From Nocardioides exalbidus (lineage in GTDB: Bacteria > Actinomycetota > Actinomycetes > Propionibacteriales > Nocardioidaceae): a DNA stretch of 64,000 nt. Below, piece after piece: positions 1-8,712 of the stretch; position 1 is the first letter of the stretch; each line of letters starts with the position of its first letter. The DNA is taken from contig NZ_FNRT01000002.1 in the NCBI RefSeq assembly GCF_900105585.1, positions 682,001-746,000 of the forward strand, given 5' to 3'. The position numbers and the translations under genes were made by a program. Under the pieces are notes generated by a model that was not told the origin of the DNA, made no database searches, and worked only from the letters and a program-made list of their open reading frames with translations.

Positions 1-1
1 C

Positions 2-238
2 GGCGACCTGTTCGTCGAGTGGGAGCCGGAGCAGGGCGACGAGGCGCTCGGGGTCGTCGACTTCTCGATCTTCCCGCACGTCGGGCTCTTCCCGGGCAAC
101 ACCTTCGAGATCGCCAAGGAGTGGGCCGCCGGGCTCGGCAACGCCGCCTACGCCCTCGACGAGCAATCGGCCGTCCTGGTCGACGGCGAGCGGGTCGAGG
201 TCGTCTCCGAGGGCGAGTGGCGGCAGCTCGGTGGGTGA
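2..238 (+). CDS. Peptidase S51 (dipeptidase E-like) family protein, C-terminal part
   Basis: An open frame enters from the left edge and stops at 236-238, giving 78 C-terminal residues. They include FSIFPHVGLFPGNT, a region of alternating Ala and Gly ending in AYALDEQSAVLV, and the ending VEVVSEGEWR. This layout is known from the C-terminal half of cytosolic S51 peptidases (dipeptidase E / cyanophycinase-like), where the tail reads roughly 'AYA.DDQ.A..V..G.VEVVSEG'. The catalytic Ser region lies outside the window. The frame overlaps the next gene by 8 bases, so the two are probably co-transcribed. The family call is from memory of the motif, not a search. Confidence 0.65.
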   Translation, partial: GDLFVEWEPEQGDEALGVVDFSIFPHVGLFPGNTFEIAKEWAAGLGNAAYALDEQSAVLVDGERVEVVSEGEWRQLGG

Positions 239-1277
239 GCGCGCCACGCCCCACCTCCGCGTCGACGTCGAGCGGCTGCGCGCCAACGTCGTGCGCGCCG
301 CTGCGTCCGCCGCGGACGCCGGGGTCGCGATCCGGCCGCACGCCAAGACCCACAAGTCGGCCGACATCGCCCGGCTACAGCTCGAGGCGGGCGCCGTCGG
401 GCTGACCGTCGCGACCGTCGGTGAGGCAGAGGCGTTCGCCGACGCCGGGTGCACCGACCTGTTCATCGCCTACCCGCTGTGGCTGACCGACGCGCTGGCC
501 GCCCGCCTCGGAGCGCTCGCCGACGGCGGCGCCCGGCTCGCGATCGGGGTCGACTCGGTGGACGGCGCCCGGACCACCGCGACGCTGCTGGCCGGCTCGG
601 GTGTCGAGGTCGTGGTCGAGGTCGACTCGGGTCACCACCGCAGCGGCACCGACCCGGCGTCCGCCGCCGAGGTCGCGCTCGCCGCCTCTCCCCTCGGCGT
701 CCGCGGCGTCTTCACCTTCCCCGGGCACTCCTACTCCCTCGACGGGCGGGCCTCCGCTGCCCGCGACGAGTCGCTCGCCCTCACCACGGCGCGTACGTCG
801 CTCGCCGCCGCCGGCATGTCGGCACGGGTCGTCAGCGGCGGGTCGACCCCGTCACTGGAGCACGCGGACGCCTCCGTGCTCACCGAGGTGCGGCCCGGCG
901 TCTACGTCCTCGGCGACGCCCAGCAGTGGGAGCTCGGCGCGATGGCGCCCGGCGACATCGCCCTGTCGGCCGTGGCCACCGTGGTCAGCCACGCCGGCGG
1001 ACGTGTCGTGCTCGACGCCGGCTCGAAGGTGCTCGGCGCGGACCGGGCGGCGTACGCCACCGGGTTCGGGCGGCTGCTCGACCACCCCGACGCGCGCATC
1101 GTGCTGCTCTCCGAGCACCACGCGGTCGTCGAGATGTCCAGGCCCCTGCCCGCTCTCGGCAGCCGGGTGCTGGTCGTGCCGAACCACTGCTGCACCGCGG
1201 TCAACCTCGCCGACGAGCTGTGGCCGACGACCGGCGACGGGCCCTGGCCGGTCACCGCACGCGGTCGCAACACCTAG
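231..1277 (+). CDS. D-threonine aldolase / D-serine dehydratase-like PLP enzyme
   Basis: This 348-residue protein has the fold-type III (alanine racemase-like) N-terminal barrel. RPHAKTHK (residues 35-42) carries the probable PLP lysine, Lys39. Near the C-terminus PNHCC puts His319 and Cys321 in the H-x-C arrangement that binds the divalent metal in D-serine dehydratases and D-threonine aldolases. The family cleaves or dehydrates D-beta-hydroxy amino acids; the actual substrate cannot be told from sequence. The start is a GTG at 231, overlapping the stop of the upstream peptidase gene by 8 bases, so translation is probably coupled. Its stop overlaps the stop of the convergent alcohol dehydrogenase gene in a shared CTAG. 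Confidence 0.85.
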   Translation: MGERATPHLRVDVERLRANVVRAAASAADAGVAIRPHAKTHKSADIARLQLEAGAVGLTVATVGEAEAFADAGCTDLFIAYPLWLTDALAARLGALADGGARLAIGVDSVDGARTTATLLAGSGVEVVVEVDSGHHRSGTDPASAAEVALAASPLGVRGVFTFPGHSYSLDGRASAARDESLALTTARTSLAAAGMSARVVSGGSTPSLEHADASVLTEVRPGVYVLGDAQQWELGAMAPGDIALSAVATVVSHAGGRVVLDAGSKVLGADRAAYATGFGRLLDHPDARIVLLSEHHAVVEMSRPLPALGSRVLVVPNHCCTAVNLADELWPTTGDGPWPVTARGRNT

Positions 1278-2377
1278 AAGGCGATGACCTGGCGGAGGGC
1301 CCGGCCATCGGCGAGGTCGTCCATCCCCTCGTTGACGTCGGCGAGCGCGATGGTCGAGGTGATCAGCCGCTCGACCGGGAGCCGCCCCGCGCGCCAGAGC
1401 TCGACGAACGCCGGGATGTCACGCGACGGCACGGCCGAGCCGAGGTAGCTGCCGATGATCGACCGGCCCCCCGCGACGAGCCGGAGCGGGGAGATGCTGG
1501 CCAGTGCGGCAGCCGGGGGGAGGCCGACCGTGACGGTGCGGCCGCCCGGACCGGTGACCTCGACGGCGGTCTCGAAGGCGCGGACGTTGCCGGCCGCCTC
1601 GATGACGACGTCGGCGGCAAGCCCTTGCTCGACCGCCTCGGCAGGAGCGAGTGCGCGGTGCGCTCCGAGGTCCCGCGCCGCGGCGACCTTGTCGGGGGCC
1701 GCGTCGACCCCGACCACGGTGACGTCGTCGACGGACAGCGCCGTCAGCAGCGCGGCCATGCCGACGCCTCCGAGCCCGACCACGGCGACCGTGTCGCCGG
1801 GACGCGGCCGACCGGCGTTGAGAACGGCTCCCCCGCCCGTCAGCACCGCGCAGCCGAGCACCGCTGCAACCCCGGGAGGTACGTCGTCGTCGACCGGCAC
1901 GACCGAGCGCTCGTCGACCACCGCGTGCGTCGCGAAGCCCGAGACGCCGAGGTGGTGGCTGACGGGCTCGCCGCCCCGAGAGAGACGTGATCCGCCGCCG
2001 ATCAGGTGCCCTGCCTCGTTGGACGCACTGCCCCTCACGCACGGCCGGATGCCGTCGGTGCGGCACCCGTCGCACTCGCCGCAGCGCGGCAGGAAGGTCA
2101 TCACCACGCGCTGCCCGACCATCACCTGGGTGGCATCCGGCCCGACGGCCTCGACGCGGCCGCACGCCTCGTGCCCGAGGAGCATCGGCACCGGGCGCGG
2201 CCGGTTCCCGTCGACGACCGACAGGTCGCTGTGGCAGATGCCGGCCGCCTCCATCCGGACGAGCACCTCGCGCCCGGTCGGCGGCTCGAGGTCGAGCTCA
2301 GCGACCGTGAGCGGCGTACTGCTCGCGTAGGGCCTCTTGGCCCCGAGCACCTCGAGGACGGCAGCAGTGATCTTCAC
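1274..2377 (-). CDS. Zinc-dependent alcohol dehydrogenase (MDR superfamily)
   Basis: This is a 367-residue NAD(P)-dependent medium-chain dehydrogenase. GICHSD (Cys48) and GHE (His69-Glu70) give the catalytic zinc site. Cys99, Cys102, Cys105 and Cys113 form the structural zinc lobe. A GLGGVG nucleotide-binding motif follows in the second half. The length and the stretch of His residues before the cofactor domain fit the class III / benzyl-alcohol-dehydrogenase-like branch. The GTG at 2375-2377 was chosen because the protein then begins MKITAAVLE, as relatives do; the frame stays open far upstream but that part is non-coding in character. The substrate is unknown. It stands alone, with a terminator of the neighbouring gene just upstream. 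Confidence 0.88.
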   Translation of the reverse strand: MKITAAVLEVLGAKRPYASSTPLTVAELDLEPPTGREVLVRMEAAGICHSDLSVVDGNRPRPVPMLLGHEACGRVEAVGPDATQVMVGQRVVMTFLPRCGECDGCRTDGIRPCVRGSASNEAGHLIGGGSRLSRGGEPVSHHLGVSGFATHAVVDERSVVPVDDDVPPGVAAVLGCAVLTGGGAVLNAGRPRPGDTVAVVGLGGVGMAALLTALSVDDVTVVGVDAAPDKVAAARDLGAHRALAPAEAVEQGLAADVVIEAAGNVRAFETAVEVTGPGGRTVTVGLPPAAALASISPLRLVAGGRSIIGSYLGSAVPSRDIPAFVELWRAGRLPVERLITSTIALADVNEGMDDLADGRALRQVIAF

Positions 2378-2406
2378 CCCGTCGACACTAGCGACGGGTG
2401 GACGCA

Positions 2407-2440
2407 CGGAGGGGCGCCCCGTCACCGGGACGCCCCTCCG
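2407..2440 (-). terminator. Rho-independent-type hairpin after the secreted hydrolase gene
   Basis: CGGAGGGGCG (2407-2416) pairs perfectly with CGCCCCTCCG (2431-2440) around a 14-base loop. It lies 11 bases beyond the stop of the 2452-6639 gene and upstream of the alcohol dehydrogenase start. There is no U-run, which is usual for actinobacteria. Confidence 0.7.
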
Positions 2441-2451
2441 CTCGGATGCTG

Positions 2452-5400
2452 CTAGCGTTTCCTGACGAGCACCACGCGCGTGGTGGTCACCGAGGTCGCA
2501 CCGGTGGTGCTGACGAACCTGATCGTCAGCGTGACACCGACCCTGCCCTTCTTCCTGAGCTTCTTCAGCTTGCTCCCGGTCACCTCGATCTTGGCCTTGA
2601 GCGTCGTCGCGCCCGAGGCGGTCCTGGTGACGCTGCGGACCTTCGGACCGGTGACGCTGAGCGTGCCGGCCGCGCTGACCGTCACCCCGAGCACGGCCGT
2701 GCCCCGCCGGGTGTTGGGCTTCGCCGTCCCGACCTCGACCACCAGGTTCGTCACCGGAGCGACCGGCGGGACGACCGGCGGAGTGGTGGTCGGCGGCGTG
2801 GTCGGGGGCGTGGTCGGCGGCGTCGTCGGCTCCTCGGGCTCCTCCGCGACGACGAGGGTCAGCGCCTCGGATGTCGTGGTCCTGCCCGACGAGTCGGTGA
2901 CGGCCGCCTGGAGACGGACCTCCTTGCCGGCGTACGTCGCGCTCGGCGTCCAGCCGAAGAGGTACGGCGCCGTGGTGGCGGTGCCGACCGGCGACCCGTC
3001 GACGAGCAGCGTGGCCGACTTCACCGCGAAGTCGTCCGAGCCGCGCAGCAGCGGGTAGACGGTCTCGCCGACGTCGATCTTCGTGCCGTTGCCGGGGTCG
3101 ACGACCGCAGCCGTCGGGGCGTTGTCGGCGACGGCACCGACCGTCGTCGGCACGCCCGCCACCGCGGTGGTCGCACGCGTGGTCAGCGTGATCGACGCCG
3201 CCCCGTTCACGTCGGTGCCGGAGATGGCCTCGACACCCGTGCTCGGGTCGGCGGGACCACCCGCCACCGGTGCCGTCGAGCCGACGTAGCTGCCCGAGAC
3301 GGCGAGCGGGGCGCCCACCCGGACGGCAGTGTTGTCGGCGTTGGCGTTGTAGGCCGCGAAGCCGTTGCCGGTCAGGATGCTGCCGGACACCGACAGGGTT
3401 CCCGTGCCCGCGTCGGTGGCGAGGATGCCGTAGGACTTCGCCGGGTCGGCCTTGAAGTAGTTGCCGGTGACCCGGCTGCCCTTCACGAAGCCGTCCGCGC
3501 CGCTGGTGAACTTGACGCCGGTCTGCGGGTAGACCGAGTTCGGCGTGCCCTTGACCACCGTGCTGCTGACGTAGCCGTGCTGCTCGATGCCGGTGCGGAC
3601 GACGTTGTCCGCCGCACCGTCGCGACCGCGGGCGCCGTCGAAGAGGATGCCGCCGGACTGGTAGCCGGTGACGACGCTGTTGGCGACGGTGACCTCGTTC
3701 TCGACCGTGCCGGCGCCGGAGCCCCGGATGAGGCCGGTCTTCACGATGCCCCATCCGTGCGGGTTCTCCGCCAGCTCCGCGGCGCTCGTGGCGACCTTCA
3801 TCGGCCCGACCACGCTCTCCGAGACCCGGCCCGCCGCACCGAAGAAGGCGATGCCCGCCTCGGCCCAGGTGCTGCCGGAGGTGACGGTGACGCCGGAGAT
3901 GTCGACGAACATCTCGTTGGTGTCGGTGGAACCGAGCGACTGGCGCGAGACGGTGATGACGTTGCCGCCGCCGTCACGCAGGTACGGCGCCGCGCCGGCG
4001 AGGGTGCGGAGCGACTGGTCGGGCTCGATGGTGACCTTGCCGGCACCGGCGCCCTTGATCTTCAGGGGCTTGGTGATGGTCAGGCCGTTGGTCGCGCCCG
4101 CGGCCACCGGGTTGGCGGCGTGGGTGAAGGGCGTCGAGGACTCCTGGTAGGTGCCCTCGCAGACCACGATCGTGTCCCACGGAGCCGCGAAGTCGACGGC
4201 GTCCTGGATCGAGGTGAACGACGCCGTCGGGCACTGGACCCGGTCGTCGTCGACGACCCAGGCGGTGTCGTTGTACTCGTGGCCCACCTGGTCGTCCAGC
4301 TTCACGTTGCCCGGGGTGTTGTCGGACGACGTCAGGAACGTCGCCGGGTCGGGCCCGGTGGCCGGGGCGCCGCTGCCGGCACCGTCGGCGACGTCACCGT
4401 CGGAGAGCACCATGTCGGACGCAGAGGTCGACTCCTGGAAGCGGAGGTCGGCCAGCTGGATCGACCCCGAGGCCGGCGTGCCGTCCTCGCCGAACCGCAG
4501 CTCGACCGCGTCGAGCGTGCTGAGGTCGACGCCCTGGGCGGCGAACTCGCTGAGGGGCACACGGATCTGCTCCAGCACGATGTGCGTGTTGGGCGTGTTG
4601 GTGCCGGTCGACATGTGCAGGGCGTTGCCCCACCGCTCGTCGCCGGCGCGGACCGTGGCCTCGTGGCCGGCCTCGTCGCGCAGGGCGATGACGAAGTCCT
4701 GCGTCGTGCTCGCCGGGTCGTACGACGTCGGCTTCTCGTTGGGGTACTCCCAGTTCGGGCTGGTGCCCGTCCGGGTGTTGTCGCCGCGGTTGTCGGCGCC
4801 CGGGTTGCGGAGGTCGAAGAAGTTGACGTCCGCGTCGACGACGAGGGCCTCGAGTCCGCTCATGTCCTGGCTGGCCGCCGGGATCTGGGCGGTCAGCTCG
4901 GCCGTCCTGCCGCTCTCCCACGCGAGGGCCAGCTGGCGGCCGTACGAGTGGTTGACCGGCGCGTTCTCGCGGATGCCGTTCTGTCCGCCGAGGGCCGCCT
5001 TGCCGGGCAGCGGGCAGGCCTTGGCGCCCGTCGGCTGGGTGGGCTTGCCGAGCTGGGCCGGGGCGAAGTCGTCGGGCTCCGGGTTGCACCAGTCGTAGCC
5101 GCCCGCCGTCCTCTTCGGCAGCGCGACGGCTCCGTTGTCGAGGTAGGGGTAGGCGAAGCCGCTACCGCTCAGGGTGCCGCCGAGGGCGTTGAGCGAGAGC
5201 GGGTTCTCGATCTCGGGACGGATCACGTCGACCCGCTGCGCCGGCGGGGCGAAGTAGGTCGTCGAGGCGTACTCCTCGCACCCGATCCGGGTGCCGGACA
5301 CGCTGGTCGGGCAGGCCGAGGCCGGGATCTGCAGGTGCGAGTCGGTGTCGGACAGCTCACCGGTCAGGTAGGGCTCGAACGCGCCCTCGCCGCCGACGTA

Positions 5401-6639
5401 CCGACGGAAGAAGGCAGCCATCGTGGCGAGGCCGAGCTTCTCCTGGTCGCCCATCCGCGCCGGGTCGCCGGAGATCTTGGTGTTGACCAGCGGGTTGAAG
5501 GTGTCGGAGTTGTCGATCTTGTAGTTCTGCGCGTCGTCGGTGTAGCTCGCGGCGCCGCTCAGCCGGAGGTTGTTGGGGTGGACGTTGGTCGCCGCGGTGG
5601 TCGAGAACGGCGTCGAGTTGCCGCAGGCCGCGTCGTTGTTGTTCTGGCCGTCCGCACCGCCGTCGGCGTACCAGACCGTGTTGTACCAGTTGTGGATCGA
5701 CCCGAGGTGCGTCACCTGGATGCGCGGGAACGGGTCGTCGCCGTTGACGTACTGGCTGCGCTCGAAGAAGCGGGCGCCCTGGAGGTTGGACACGTCGCCG
5801 TCGCACATCGGCAGGATCGTCATGTACGGCGTGCCGTAGGGCGCCTTGCGCTCGTAGTCGACCGGCGCCAGCGAGATGACGCCGCGGAGGGGGTAGCGAG
5901 GTCCGTCGGTCCGGATGCGGTTGTAGTCGATGAAGCTGGTGACCGCGTCACCGCCGCGCGAGTGGCCCATCAGGCCGATGCGCGTCATGTCGAGCTTGCC
6001 CTTGAGGGTGTCACCGAGCGTGGTGTGCGCGTCGTTGACCAGGCCCGTGCTGCTGCCCGCGCTGAGCGCGTCGAGGGTCGCCGCGATGAGGAGGCGACGC
6101 TGGTGCATGCCCTTCCCCTTGGCGTTGTCCTGGCGCATCATCAGCTGGTCCTGCGACAGGGAGAACACCGTGTAGCCCCAGCTCGCGAGGTTCTCGCCGA
6201 GGTAGGCGTAGCCGGCCTCGTTGCGCTTGAACGCCGTCACGCAGGTGAGGCCCGCGCTGTTCGTGTTGCCGTCGCACGAGCCGTGGTTGCCGTGCACGAG
6301 CACGATCAGCGGGGACGGCTCCGTGCGCTGGGTGAAGTCGGGGTGGTAGAGCGCGCCGCGGATCTCCATGTCCTCCGGCGCGGCCACCGACCCGGCGGTC
6401 GGTGCACCACCGGCGGAGTCCGGCTCGTTGAGCGGGGTGGTGCCGAGCTTGACCTCCTGGATCGTGCGAGGCGTGTAGCTGCCCCTGGCGGTCGGGTCGG
6501 GGAGGTCGTCGACCGAGGTGGTCGCTGCCGCCCGGGCGGGCGCAGCGATCAGGGTTGCGGCGGTCACTGGTGATGCCAGCGCTGCGAGGAGCGGCAGCGC
6601 CGCCAGCGCGCGCAGGCGCGCCGAACGGGGTTGCTTCAC
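2452..6639 (-). CDS. Large secreted alpha/beta-hydrolase with beta-helix and Ig-like domains
   Basis: This is a 1395-residue exported protein. Residues 1-38 are a signal peptide (KQPRSARLR, hydrophobic core, cleavage after an ARA-type site). Residues about 95-430 form an alpha/beta-hydrolase: an oxyanion motif HGNHG at 116-120, the nucleophile elbow GHSRGG at 225-230 (Ser227), and later acidic and His candidates in CDGD and SIHNWY. Residues about 800-1165 look like a right-handed parallel beta-helix (YTSIQDA-type start, repeated short G-x-x-I/V turns). An Ig-like domain follows at about 1175-1266, then a Pro/Thr linker at about 1270-1293, and a short beta-rich tail. The role is probably extracellular ester or polysaccharide attack; the substrate is unknown. 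The gene is monocistronic with a terminator behind it. Confidence 0.82.
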   Translation of the reverse strand: MKQPRSARLRALAALPLLAALASPVTAATLIAAPARAAATTSVDDLPDPTARGSYTPRTIQEVKLGTTPLNEPDSAGGAPTAGSVAAPEDMEIRGALYHPDFTQRTEPSPLIVLVHGNHGSCDGNTNSAGLTCVTAFKRNEAGYAYLGENLASWGYTVFSLSQDQLMMRQDNAKGKGMHQRRLLIAATLDALSAGSSTGLVNDAHTTLGDTLKGKLDMTRIGLMGHSRGGDAVTSFIDYNRIRTDGPRYPLRGVISLAPVDYERKAPYGTPYMTILPMCDGDVSNLQGARFFERSQYVNGDDPFPRIQVTHLGSIHNWYNTVWYADGGADGQNNNDAACGNSTPFSTTAATNVHPNNLRLSGAASYTDDAQNYKIDNSDTFNPLVNTKISGDPARMGDQEKLGLATMAAFFRRYVGGEGAFEPYLTGELSDTDSHLQIPASACPTSVSGTRIGCEEYASTTYFAPPAQRVDVIRPEIENPLSLNALGGTLSGSGFAYPYLDNGAVALPKRTAGGYDWCNPEPDDFAPAQLGKPTQPTGAKACPLPGKAALGGQNGIRENAPVNHSYGRQLALAWESGRTAELTAQIPAASQDMSGLEALVVDADVNFFDLRNPGADNRGDNTRTGTSPNWEYPNEKPTSYDPASTTQDFVIALRDEAGHEATVRAGDERWGNALHMSTGTNTPNTHIVLEQIRVPLSEFAAQGVDLSTLDAVELRFGEDGTPASGSIQLADLRFQESTSASDMVLSDGDVADGAGSGAPATGPDPATFLTSSDNTPGNVKLDDQVGHEYNDTAWVVDDDRVQCPTASFTSIQDAVDFAAPWDTIVVCEGTYQESSTPFTHAANPVAAGATNGLTITKPLKIKGAGAGKVTIEPDQSLRTLAGAAPYLRDGGGNVITVSRQSLGSTDTNEMFVDISGVTVTSGSTWAEAGIAFFGAAGRVSESVVGPMKVATSAAELAENPHGWGIVKTGLIRGSGAGTVENEVTVANSVVTGYQSGGILFDGARGRDGAADNVVRTGIEQHGYVSSTVVKGTPNSVYPQTGVKFTSGADGFVKGSRVTGNYFKADPAKSYGILATDAGTGTLSVSGSILTGNGFAAYNANADNTAVRVGAPLAVSGSYVGSTAPVAGGPADPSTGVEAISGTDVNGAASITLTTRATTAVAGVPTTVGAVADNAPTAAVVDPGNGTKIDVGETVYPLLRGSDDFAVKSATLLVDGSPVGTATTAPYLFGWTPSATYAGKEVRLQAAVTDSSGRTTTSEALTLVVAEEPEEPTTPPTTPPTTPPTTTPPVVPPVAPVTNLVVEVGTAKPNTRRGTAVLGVTVSAAGTLSVTGPKVRSVTRTASGATTLKAKIEVTGSKLKKLRKKGRVGVTLTIRFVSTTGATSVTTTRVVLVRKR

Positions 6640-6859
6640 GGGATGTCCTGTCTCTTCGGGGGTGAGCGCTCGTCAGACGTACGGCGCGGCCCGAGGACTC
6701 GCACCCGAGCGACAGGTGAAAAGTAGGGTCGCTCGGTTGCGGTGGTGTTGCCCGGTTATTTCGGTGGAAGCCCCGTTCGGCGTCCTTGTGTTACGAGTGG
6801 TCGGCTGGGCCGAACGCCCTCACGAGTCGGGAACCCGCGGAGGGCCAGGAGGACGCGAA

Positions 6860-6884
6860 GGGCCCGGATCGACGATCCGGGCCC
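6860..6884 (-). terminator. Strong hairpin downstream of the small stress-cluster membrane protein
   Basis: GGGCCCGGATC (6860-6870) and GATCCGGGCCC (6874-6884) form a perfect 11-bp stem with a 3-base loop. It follows the end of the minus-strand stress cluster. The rest of 6640-6916 shows no gene; it should hold the promoter of the secreted hydrolase, but I could not pick one out. Confidence 0.75.
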
Positions 6885-6916
6885 TCCTCGCCCCTGCGTC
6901 GATCCGGACCGACCGG

Positions 6917-7042
6917 CTATGACCTGCGGGTGCTGTTCTGCTCGTTCAGCTTTTTCTTGGCCAGCGGGAGTCCCACCAGGGCGAGGAGCTTCCAGACCGC
7001 CCATCCGAGCAGGGCGAAGAGATTGCGTTTGGTGCGAGCCAT
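6917..7042 (-). CDS. Small (41-residue) membrane protein of the stress cluster
   Basis: The short protein starts MARTKRNLFALLGWAVWK and has one hydrophobic segment (about residues 8-28), followed by a Lys-rich tail KKKLNEQN. The ATG at 7040-7042 has a good ribosome-binding site (GGAAGG) 7 bases upstream. It is the last gene of the minus-strand stress cluster and is followed by a strong hairpin. I do not recognise a named family. Placement after CsbD and the Asp23 genes suggests a membrane or envelope stress role, which is inference only. Confidence 0.6.
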   Translation of the reverse strand: MARTKRNLFALLGWAVWKLLALVGLPLAKKKLNEQNSTRRS

Positions 7043-7107
7043 GGTTGCCTTCCGTCCTTCTGGTGTCGTCGCGGCGCGGACGGCGCCGTCGAGCTGGGGA
7101 GCGGGTG

Positions 7108-7133
7108 CGGCGGCCGGACGAGGCCGGCCGCCG
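7108..7133 (-). terminator. GC-rich hairpin after csbD-like gene
   Basis: CGGCGGCCGG (7108-7117) and CCGGCCGCCG (7124-7133) form a 10-bp stem with a 6-base loop, 20 bases past the CsbD-like stop. It may partly separate expression of the 41-residue gene downstream. Confidence 0.6.
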
Positions 7134-7153
7134 TACACGTCACGCGGTGGGCA

Positions 7154-7327
7154 CTACTTCTTGAAGGCGTCCTTGACGTTCTCGCCGGCCGACTTGACGT
7201 CGGACTTCGTCTGGTCGGCCTTGCCCTCGGCCTTCAGGCTGTCGTTGTCGGTCGCGTCGCCGACGACCTCCTTGGCCTTGCCCACGAGGTCCTCGGCGGC
7301 GTTCTTGGCCTTGTCTGCGATTCCCAT
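7154..7327 (-). CDS. CsbD family stress protein
   Basis: This is a 57-residue hydrophilic protein, MGIADKAKNAAEDLVGKAKE..., ending in DVKSAGENVKDAFKK. The repeated K/A/E/D-rich amphipathic pattern with GKAKE-type segments is typical of CsbD, a small general-stress protein (sigma-B controlled in Bacillus) of unknown biochemical role. The ATG at 7325-7327 is preceded by AGAAGGAG, which fixes the start; a longer open frame upstream is not credible. It sits in the stress cluster 83 bases after the AmaP-like gene. Confidence 0.85.
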   Translation of the reverse strand: MGIADKAKNAAEDLVGKAKEVVGDATDNDSLKAEGKADQTKSDVKSAGENVKDAFKK

Positions 7328-7410
7328 GTGATTTCTCCTTCTTCCGGGTCGGGTGATGCGGTGTTGCTCCACCCCGGCGCCCTGCCGGGGAAGTCGGTGT
7401 ACCGCGTGCG

Positions 7411-7992
7411 TCAGCTGGCGCGCGGGAGCGAACGGCCCCACGGGGCGACGCGGAACTGCACGCTGCAGTGGAGGTCGTCGCGGCCGAGGGCACCGGCGAG
7501 CTGGGCCGACACCTCGTCCGCGCGGCGGGCCAGGTGCGCCAGGTCGGCTTCGGGCTCGATGACGGCCTTGAGGGTGGCCACGAGCTGACCACGGTCACGC
7601 ACGACGGCGCCCCGGGCCGAGCGGACCCCGACGGTGGTCGCGAGCGCGTCGGCAGCGGCGTCGGCCACCTTGGAGCCGGCCACGTCGAGTCGGCCCGTCG
7701 CGTCGGAGCCGTCGAGGACGAGGTGCTTCACGCGTGCGCTGGTCAGGTGGGAGGCGATCCACCGGATCCCGATCAGGGCCAGGACGATGCCCACCAGGGC
7801 GGCGGCCCAGGGGAACCACGCGGCGTCGACCACCTCGGCCACCCGGCTGGTGTCGCTCGTGGCGACCGGTCGGCGGCCGGCGATGGTGACCCCGCTCCAC
7901 CACCAGATGGATGCTGCGCCGCCGACGATCAGCACGAGCGCCAGCAGGAGGGTCGCGATGCGGTCGATGAGGAGAGTCTTGCGCGTTGTCAT
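7411..7992 (-). CDS. AmaP-like Asp23-anchoring membrane protein
   Basis: This 193-residue protein has two membrane segments (about residues 12-33 and 58-80) and a cytoplasmic C-terminal domain of alternating beta/alpha type. Its ending, with DLAHLARRADEVSAQL and a short beta strand, resembles Asp23/AmaP proteins. In Staphylococcus aureus AmaP anchors the alkaline-shock protein Asp23 to the membrane, with a DUF2273 protein in the same operon; that same set is present here. The gene is 9 bases behind the DUF6286 gene, so the two are surely co-transcribed. Confidence 0.7.
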   Translation of the reverse strand: MTTRKTLLIDRIATLLLALVLIVGGAASIWWWSGVTIAGRRPVATSDTSRVAEVVDAAWFPWAAALVGIVLALIGIRWIASHLTSARVKHLVLDGSDATGRLDVAGSKVADAAADALATTVGVRSARGAVVRDRGQLVATLKAVIEPEADLAHLARRADEVSAQLAGALGRDDLHCSVQFRVAPWGRSLPRAS

Positions 7993-8001
7993 GGCGGTAC
8001 C

Positions 8002-8655
8002 TCAGCTTGCTTCGTTCGAGATGGAGATCGCGAGTCGTGGCCTACGCTCCAGGGCGTCGAGGGCGGGAGCGACACGTGCGTCGATGTCGTCCTCGACCTG
8101 GCTGTTGCGGTCCTTGGCAGCCACCGAGGTGGCCGTGACGCGCACCTTGCGACGGGTGGCTCTGACGCGGACGTCGGTGAGGGTGTCGGTCCCCTCCAGC
8201 GCCGATCCCAGGACGGCGGCGAGGTCACGAGGACGCAGGTGGACGCCCGTGTTGGCGCTCAGCGCGAGACCCTTGCGAGGCCTCCGCCTGAAGACGACGG
8301 GCAGCAGCAGCAGGCCGAGCACCACCGCGACGATCCCGGCCAGGAGGACCAGGACGGAGTCACCCTCGATGCCGTCGCCGGCCTCGATCGCCGACGAGAT
8401 CCATGCCGTGTCCGTGATGGCACCCAAGGACACGAGGAGTGCCTGGATCCCCACGACACCCAGCCCGATGAGGGCGAGCGCGATCAGCTGCGCGAAGAGC
8501 GGTGAGGCACCGGTGCCCACGGGGGGCTTGGCGGCGCGCAGCGCGTCCTCGGCGCCGACGTCCGGCGCGGCGGGGGCCGCGACGTCGGACGTCGGGGCTG
8601 GTCCCGGGTGCGCGTCCGCGGCGTTGCGGGTGGGGGTGTCAGGTGTGGCGGTCAT
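8002..8655 (-). CDS. DUF6286-type membrane protein
   Basis: The 217-residue protein has an Ala/Pro-rich N-terminal tail (residues 1-48), two membrane segments (about 54-78 and 98-122, with RRRPRKG just after the second) and a cytoplasmic Asp23-like domain of strands carrying VRVRATRRKVRVTATS. This matches what I recall of DUF6286, a family found next to Asp23 and AmaP genes in actinobacteria. The biochemical role is unknown. It probably forms part of the same membrane-associated complex, given the topology it shares with the next gene. Confidence 0.65.
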   Translation of the reverse strand: MTATPDTPTRNAADAHPGPAPTSDVAAPAAPDVGAEDALRAAKPPVGTGASPLFAQLIALALIGLGVVGIQALLVSLGAITDTAWISSAIEAGDGIEGDSVLVLLAGIVAVVLGLLLLPVVFRRRPRKGLALSANTGVHLRPRDLAAVLGSALEGTDTLTDVRVRATRRKVRVTATSVAAKDRNSQVEDDIDARVAPALDALERRPRLAISISNEAS

Positions 8656-8712
8656 CGGTTCTTCCTTCTGCTAGTGAGGCTCCGTCTCGGATCGGATCGA
8701 GCCGGGAGCGGG

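Noticed and set aside
2398-6573. A 1391-residue plus-strand open frame opposite the secreted hydrolase
   Set aside because: It is Arg/Val/Gly-rich with no recognisable domain and mirrors the real gene; at this GC content long antisense frames arise from codon bias.
6640-6916. Short plus-strand open frames between the hydrolase and stress cluster
   Set aside because: Several overlap each other and the terminator, with no ribosome-binding sites or recognisable product.
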